Shown in pieces: positions 60,173-64,000 of a DNA stretch of 64,000 nucleotides (within the stretch, counting starts at the first letter, position 1; each line of letters begins with the position of its first letter). The notes under the pieces are model-generated. The model saw only the letters and a list, made by a program, of their open reading frames with translations, was not told the origin of the DNA and searched no databases. The position numbers and the translations under genes were made by a program. Source of the DNA: Streptosporangium sandarakinum (GTDB lineage Bacteria > Actinomycetota > Actinomycetes > Streptosporangiales > Streptosporangiaceae); the NCBI RefSeq assembly GCF_013409935.1, contig NZ_JACCCO010000002.1, positions 1 to 64,000 of the forward strand, in the 5' to 3' direction.

Positions 60173-61660
60173 GTGACCATCACCGCTGATCCCGGTACGG
60201 CGCTGCTCACGCCGCCCACCCCGGCCCCCGCCTCCGTCCCCGTCACCTCGGCCGTTCCCGTCACCTCGGCCGTCTCCGCCACCGACCGCCGTGATCCCCT
60301 CGTACGGCTCGGCGCCGTGGTCGACCCCGGCTCGCTGCGCGTCGTTCCGGCGGACGCCGGCTCGGGCGCGCTGTGGGGCCGCGGCACCGTCGAGGGCCGC
60401 CCGGTCGTCGTGTACGCCACCGACGCCCGGGTCATGGGCGGCGCCATGGGCGAGGACGGCTGCCGGCAGATCGTCGACGCCATCGACGCCGCGGTACGCG
60501 GCCAGGTCCCCGTGATCGGCGTCTGGCACTCCGGCGGCGCCCGCCTGGCCGAGGGCGTGGCGGCGCTGGACGCCGTCGGCCGGGTCTTCGCCGCGATGGT
60601 GCGCGCCTCGGGGAAGGTGCCGCAGATCTCGGTGGTCCTCGGCCCGGCCGCCGGCGGCGCCGCCTACGGCCCGGCGCTCACCGACATCGTCATCATGAGC
60701 GACGCCGGACGCGTCTTCGTCACCGGTCCCGACATCGTGCGCAGCGTCACCGGCGAGGACGTCGACATGGAGAGCCTCGGCGGCCCCGACGCCCACGGCC
60801 GTCGCTCCGGGGTCGCACACGTCACGGCGGGCGACGAGGAGGAGGCCGTCGCCGTCGCGCGCCGCCTGGCCGCCCTGCTGGGCGGCCAGGGGATCCCGGA
60901 GCCGGACGGCATCGGCCGCCAGCCGGAGCTGGCCGGCGTGCTGCCCGAGCGGGCCAACCGCGCCTACGACGTCAAGCCACTGGTGGGCAAGGTCCTCGAC
61001 GCCGGCTCGTTCGTGGAGCTGCACGCCAGGTGGGCGCCCAACGTCGTCGTCGGCCTGGGCCGGCTCGCGGGCCGTACCGTCGGCGTCGTCGCCAACAACC
61101 CGCTGCGGCTGGCGGGCTGCCTGGACTCCGCCTCCGCCGAGAAGGCCGCCCGGTTCGTGCGCATGTGCGATGCCTTCGGGGTGCCGCTGGTGGTGCTCGT
61201 CGACGTCCCCGGCTACCTGCCCGGCGTCAGCCAGGAGTGGAACGGCGTGGTCCGCCGCGGCGCCAAGCTGCTGCACGCCTTCGCCGAGGCCAGCGTGCCC
61301 CGCGTCACGCTGGTCGTCCGCAAGTCCTACGGCGGCGCCTACATCGCGATGAACTCCCGCGCCCTGGGTGCCACCGCCGTCTACGCCTGGCCGTCGGCGG
61401 AGGTGGCGGTGATGGGCGCCGAGGCCGCGGTCAACCTGCTGCACCGGCGGGCGCTGGCCGCGGCATCCGACGACGAGCGCGACGCGCTGCGCGCCCGCCT
61501 GGTGGCCGAGCACGTCGCGCTGGCCGGCGGTGTCGGCCGGGCCCGCGACATCGGCGTGGTCGACGAGATCATCGATCCGGCCGACACCCGCCGTCGCCTG
61601 GCCGAGGCGCTGGCCGCCGCACCCGCCGCCCGGGGCCGCCACGGCAACATCCCGCTCTGA
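60173..61660 (+). CDS. Acyl-CoA carboxylase carboxyltransferase (beta) subunit
   Basis: The 495-residue protein has both crotonase-like halves: GVWHSGGARLAEGVAALDAV and VLGPAAGGAAYGPALTDIVI in the first, VLVDVPGYLPGVSQEWNGVV and VVRKSYGGAYIAMNSRALGA in the second. It transfers CO2 from biotin to acetyl- or propionyl-CoA to supply extender units. No biotin carboxylase or carrier subunit lies nearby, so it must borrow one. The N-terminal 45 residues are Pro/Ala/Thr-rich. GTG 60173 follows GCAGG. It suggests a polyketide part made by genes outside this window. Confidence 0.92.
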   Translation: MTITADPGTALLTPPTPAPASVPVTSAVPVTSAVSATDRRDPLVRLGAVVDPGSLRVVPADAGSGALWGRGTVEGRPVVVYATDARVMGGAMGEDGCRQIVDAIDAAVRGQVPVIGVWHSGGARLAEGVAALDAVGRVFAAMVRASGKVPQISVVLGPAAGGAAYGPALTDIVIMSDAGRVFVTGPDIVRSVTGEDVDMESLGGPDAHGRRSGVAHVTAGDEEEAVAVARRLAALLGGQGIPEPDGIGRQPELAGVLPERANRAYDVKPLVGKVLDAGSFVELHARWAPNVVVGLGRLAGRTVGVVANNPLRLAGCLDSASAEKAARFVRMCDAFGVPLVVLVDVPGYLPGVSQEWNGVVRRGAKLLHAFAEASVPRVTLVVRKSYGGAYIAMNSRALGATAVYAWPSAEVAVMGAEAAVNLLHRRALAAASDDERDALRARLVAEHVALAGGVGRARDIGVVDEIIDPADTRRRLAEALAAAPAARGRHGNIPL

Positions 61661-61781
61661 ACCGTCCTTACCGGTGGTCCGCTCCTCCCGGTGGCCTGGT
61701 CCGGCGATCCGGCGGCGTCGTGCCGGGTGCCTCCCTGAGGACCGCCCGGCACGCGTCGCGCCGGGCGCGCGGCGCCCCGTT

Positions 61782-62555
61782 TCAGGCCGGGCCGACTCCC
61801 GGGAGGACCGCCCGCGCCGGACCGCCCATCGGGCCGTGCCCTGTCAGCCGCGCCGCGCCGGCGGCGTTCAGGCTCACCGCCCAGACCGTCAGGACGACGA
61901 GCCACTGCGCCCACATGAGCGCGCTCATCGGGCCGGAGAGCAGGTTGTGGGCGGAGGCGAAGGGGGCGAGCCACGCCTGGGCGGGACGCAGGGGGCCCAC
62001 CGCGCCCAGCAGGGCCCACAGACCCAGCGGCAACACGATCGTGCCCAGGCACGCGAGGACGGGCCGCCGTACCAGCACGCCCAGCGCGGTGCCGATCAGC
62101 TGGGCGACGACCTGCACCAGAACGGCGCCCGCCGCGACGGCCCCGGCGTACCGCCAGGCGTCCGGGGCGGCGCCGGACGGGGCGGCCACCAGCGCGACGG
62201 CGCAGACGAGGTTCCCGAAGACGCCGACCGCGGCAGCGAACAGCGCCGCCGCGAGCAGGGCCGGGGCGAACCGGGCCGTCCGGGGCTTCCGCCGCAGGTC
62301 ACCGGCCAGCAGGGCGCCGAGGAACGGCACCGTGACCGACATCAGGATCTGCACCGGCTCGGCGAGCACGGCGAACGTCAGATCGGCGGGCCGTACCACC
62401 GCGGTCACCGCCGCGGCGATCACCGGGCCCAGCAGCAGGGTGACCGCGATCAGCCGCCGCCGGGCCCGCGTCCCGGCCAGGCGCCGGAACGCGGCGGGAA
62501 CCGTCTCACCCGGACCGGTGGGCACCCCGCCGGCCTCCACCACGCTTTGTCCCAA
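61782..62555 (-). CDS. ABC-2-like membrane permease
   Basis: The 257-residue protein has six predicted helices (LIAVTLLLGPVIAAAVTAVV, ILMSVTVPFLGALLAGDL, ALLAAALFAAAVGVFGNL, and three more) arranged like ABC-2-type permeases. TTG 62555 follows GGAGG by 6 nt, which is better than the earlier frame start at 62645. No ATPase is adjacent. It converges on the carboxyltransferase operon and may or may not export the product. Confidence 0.65.
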   Translation of the reverse strand: MGQSVVEAGGVPTGPGETVPAAFRRLAGTRARRRLIAVTLLLGPVIAAAVTAVVRPADLTFAVLAEPVQILMSVTVPFLGALLAGDLRRKPRTARFAPALLAAALFAAAVGVFGNLVCAVALVAAPSGAAPDAWRYAGAVAAGAVLVQVVAQLIGTALGVLVRRPVLACLGTIVLPLGLWALLGAVGPLRPAQAWLAPFASAHNLLSGPMSALMWAQWLVVLTVWAVSLNAAGAARLTGHGPMGGPARAVLPGVGPA

Positions 62556-62847
62556 AACTCGCCTCCTCGCCCGCTCTTTTCGTTTGATGATCCCTTCTAC
62601 GGGCCGGGGTGTCACGGGCCGGGCGTTCACGGCCTGAAACCTCACGTACGGCGGCCGGCCGGAACTCCGGCGGCCACGCCCACCGCCGGGGTCAGGCGGC
62701 GTCCGAGGGGTCCCTTCGAGGGGTCCGGGTGCGGGTGCGGGTGCGGGGATCGGGGTGGGTGGGCCGGTGTGGCCGCCCTGACGGGGTCCGCCGCCGGACG
62801 CCGGGCCGGACCTCGCCCCCGGGAGACACCCGCCCGCATCACCACGA

Positions 62848-64000
62848 TCAGTCGTCGATGGCCTGGTAGAGCGTGGTCCAGAAGTCGTGGACGAGCCGCA
62901 TCGAGTCCGGGGTGGACGCCCCGACCTGGGTGAGCAGGATTCCGGTGAGCCGGTTGGCCGGGTCGGCGTAACTCGCGGTGCCGCTTCCGCCGTCCCAGCC
63001 GAACTGGCCGATGGGCGCGTAGTCGCCGCGGTAGGTGCGCACCGCCATCCCGAAGCCCCAGCCGCCGTGCTGGCCCTGGCCGTGCGAGATGTGGACGTTC
63101 TCGGTGGCCATGGCCTTGCGGGCGGCGTTCTGCTCGGGCGTGAGACGGTCGGTGGTCATCAGCTCGACGGCGGGCCGGGACAGGATCCGCTCGCCGCCGT
63201 GCATCCCGCCGTTCAGCAGCATCCGGAAGTAGGCGTGGTAGTCGTCGGCGGTGGAGACCAGCCCGCCGCCGCCGCCCGCGAACGCCGGAGGCCGGCTCCA
63301 CCGTCCCCCCTCGGCCTCGTCCCACACGAGGAACTCCCCGGTCTGCGGGTCGGGGGCGTAGAGGGTCGGCAACCGGTCGATCTGATCGGCGGGCACGTGG
63401 AAACCGGTGTCCTTCATGCCCAGCGGGTCGAAGATGCGCTCGCGCAGGAACGTCTCGAACGGCCGGCCCGTGACCCTGGCGACGAGCACGCCGAGGAGGT
63501 CGTTGCTGATGTGGTACTGCCAGCGCTCCCCGGGCTGGTGCATCAGCGGAAGCTCGCCCAGGCGGCGCATCCACTCGTCCGGCTCGGGCACCGGCACCGG
63601 CAGGTTGGGCGTGAGCCCCTGCTCGAAGACCGCGTTCATGATCGGCGTGCCCAGCGACGTCATGTCCATGCCGAGCCCGAAGGTGGAGGTCAGCAGGTCC
63701 CGGACGGTGATCGGCCGCCGCGCCGGAACGGTGTCGTCCAGCGGGCCGTCGAATCGCTTGAGCACCCGCCGGTCGGCGAGTTCCGGCAGCCACTCCTGCA
63801 CCGGATCGTCCAGCCGCAGCCTGCACTCGTCCAGCAGCACCATCGCCGCCGCGACCGAGACCGGCTTGGACGTCGAGGCCATCCGGAAGATCGTGTCCCG
63901 GCTCATCGGCGCGCCACCGTCGTGACGCATCGTCCCGATCGCTTCGACGTGCGTCTCCTCGCCCCGGCTGAACAGGGCGACGAGCCCGGGGATCCTCCCC
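62848..64000 (-). CDS. Beta-lactamase-family serine hydrolase (5' end beyond the window)
   Basis: The visible 383 residues include the SxxK motif in FRMASTSKPVSVAAAM, the Tyr motif YHISNDLLGVLVARVTG, and the C-terminal GQFGWDGGSGTASYADP in place of the KTG motif. This is the pattern of class C-like esterases and D-aminopeptidases. The N-terminus runs off the right edge (GLVALFSRGEETHVEAIGTM is in frame upstream of the ATG at 63930). Hydrolytic function is likely; the substrate is unknown. The 292 nt between it and the permease show no gene. Confidence 0.85.
   Translation of the reverse strand, partial: GRIPGLVALFSRGEETHVEAIGTMRHDGGAPMSRDTIFRMASTSKPVSVAAAMVLLDECRLRLDDPVQEWLPELADRRVLKRFDGPLDDTVPARRPITVRDLLTSTFGLGMDMTSLGTPIMNAVFEQGLTPNLPVPVPEPDEWMRRLGELPLMHQPGERWQYHISNDLLGVLVARVTGRPFETFLRERIFDPLGMKDTGFHVPADQIDRLPTLYAPDPQTGEFLVWDEAEGGRWSRPPAFAGGGGGLVSTADDYHAYFRMLLNGGMHGGERILSRPAVELMTTDRLTPEQNAARKAMATENVHISHGQGQHGGWGFGMAVRTYRGDYAPIGQFGWDGGSGTASYADPANRLTGILLTQVGASTPDSMRLVHDFWTTLYQAIDD

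Overview
The window is very GC-rich DNA with many GTG and TTG starts, SARP, TetR and WYL regulators, Tat- and lipoprotein-exported proteins, F420-type enzymes and an mIHF-like domain. This points to a filamentous actinobacterium, perhaps Streptosporangiales (inference). I saw no rRNA, tRNA or CRISPR array.

Region 1 (1-6281). After a partial unknown gene there is a compact minus-strand operon that looks like a minimal RiPP system. It holds an 18-residue precursor (3250-3306) behind a perfect Shine-Dalgarno, a strong hairpin, an E1/ThiF-like enzyme with an N-terminal leader-binding domain, and a PqqD-domain/M50 membrane metalloprotease. A large SARP-NTPase-TPR regulator diverges from it. This is my leading candidate for an undescribed system.

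Region 2 (6359-21800) is accessory DNA. It contains a secreted peptidase, WYL, TetR and XRE regulators, an arginase operon divergent from a CGNR regulator and flanked by two decayed IS5-type copies, and several gene remnants. A metal-homeostasis block holds a ZIP transporter fused to an mIHF-like domain, a His-rich DivIVA-like protein, a His/Cys-rich miniprotein, and an ArsR-CDF pair. Two long perfect palindromes mark likely operators.

Region 3 (21807-36310) is the left part of a biosynthetic cluster. It encodes 2,6-dideoxysugar enzymes, a flavin-dependent halogenase, a small unknown protein, an acyl-ligase/ketoreductase/carrier megaenzyme coupled to a NAT-family acyltransferase, a glycosyltransferase and an F420-type luciferase-like oxidoreductase. 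Region 4 (36342-51870) looks unrelated to it: an iron-siderophore ABC operon with an iron box, an Lrp/threonine-dehydratase-like pair, a TetR-membrane operon, rifampicin monooxygenase, assorted enzymes, an ECF sigma factor, and a methyltransferase behind a leader peptide. Region 5 (52032-61660) resumes biosynthesis: an F420/FMN-type PPOX protein, a second glycosyltransferase, two P450s, two O-methyltransferases, a DUF1772 protein, an exported phosphatase-like protein and a carboxyltransferase. An ABC-type permease and a partial beta-lactamase-family hydrolase close the window.

Regions 3 and 5 share a promoter design: heptamer repeats with 11-bp period ending 8 bp before a -10, which lies 6-7 nt before a start codon with no RBS. 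This suggests one SARP-controlled, leaderless regulon. No ketosynthase or other scaffold synthase is present, so the product's core must be made elsewhere or lie outside the window.
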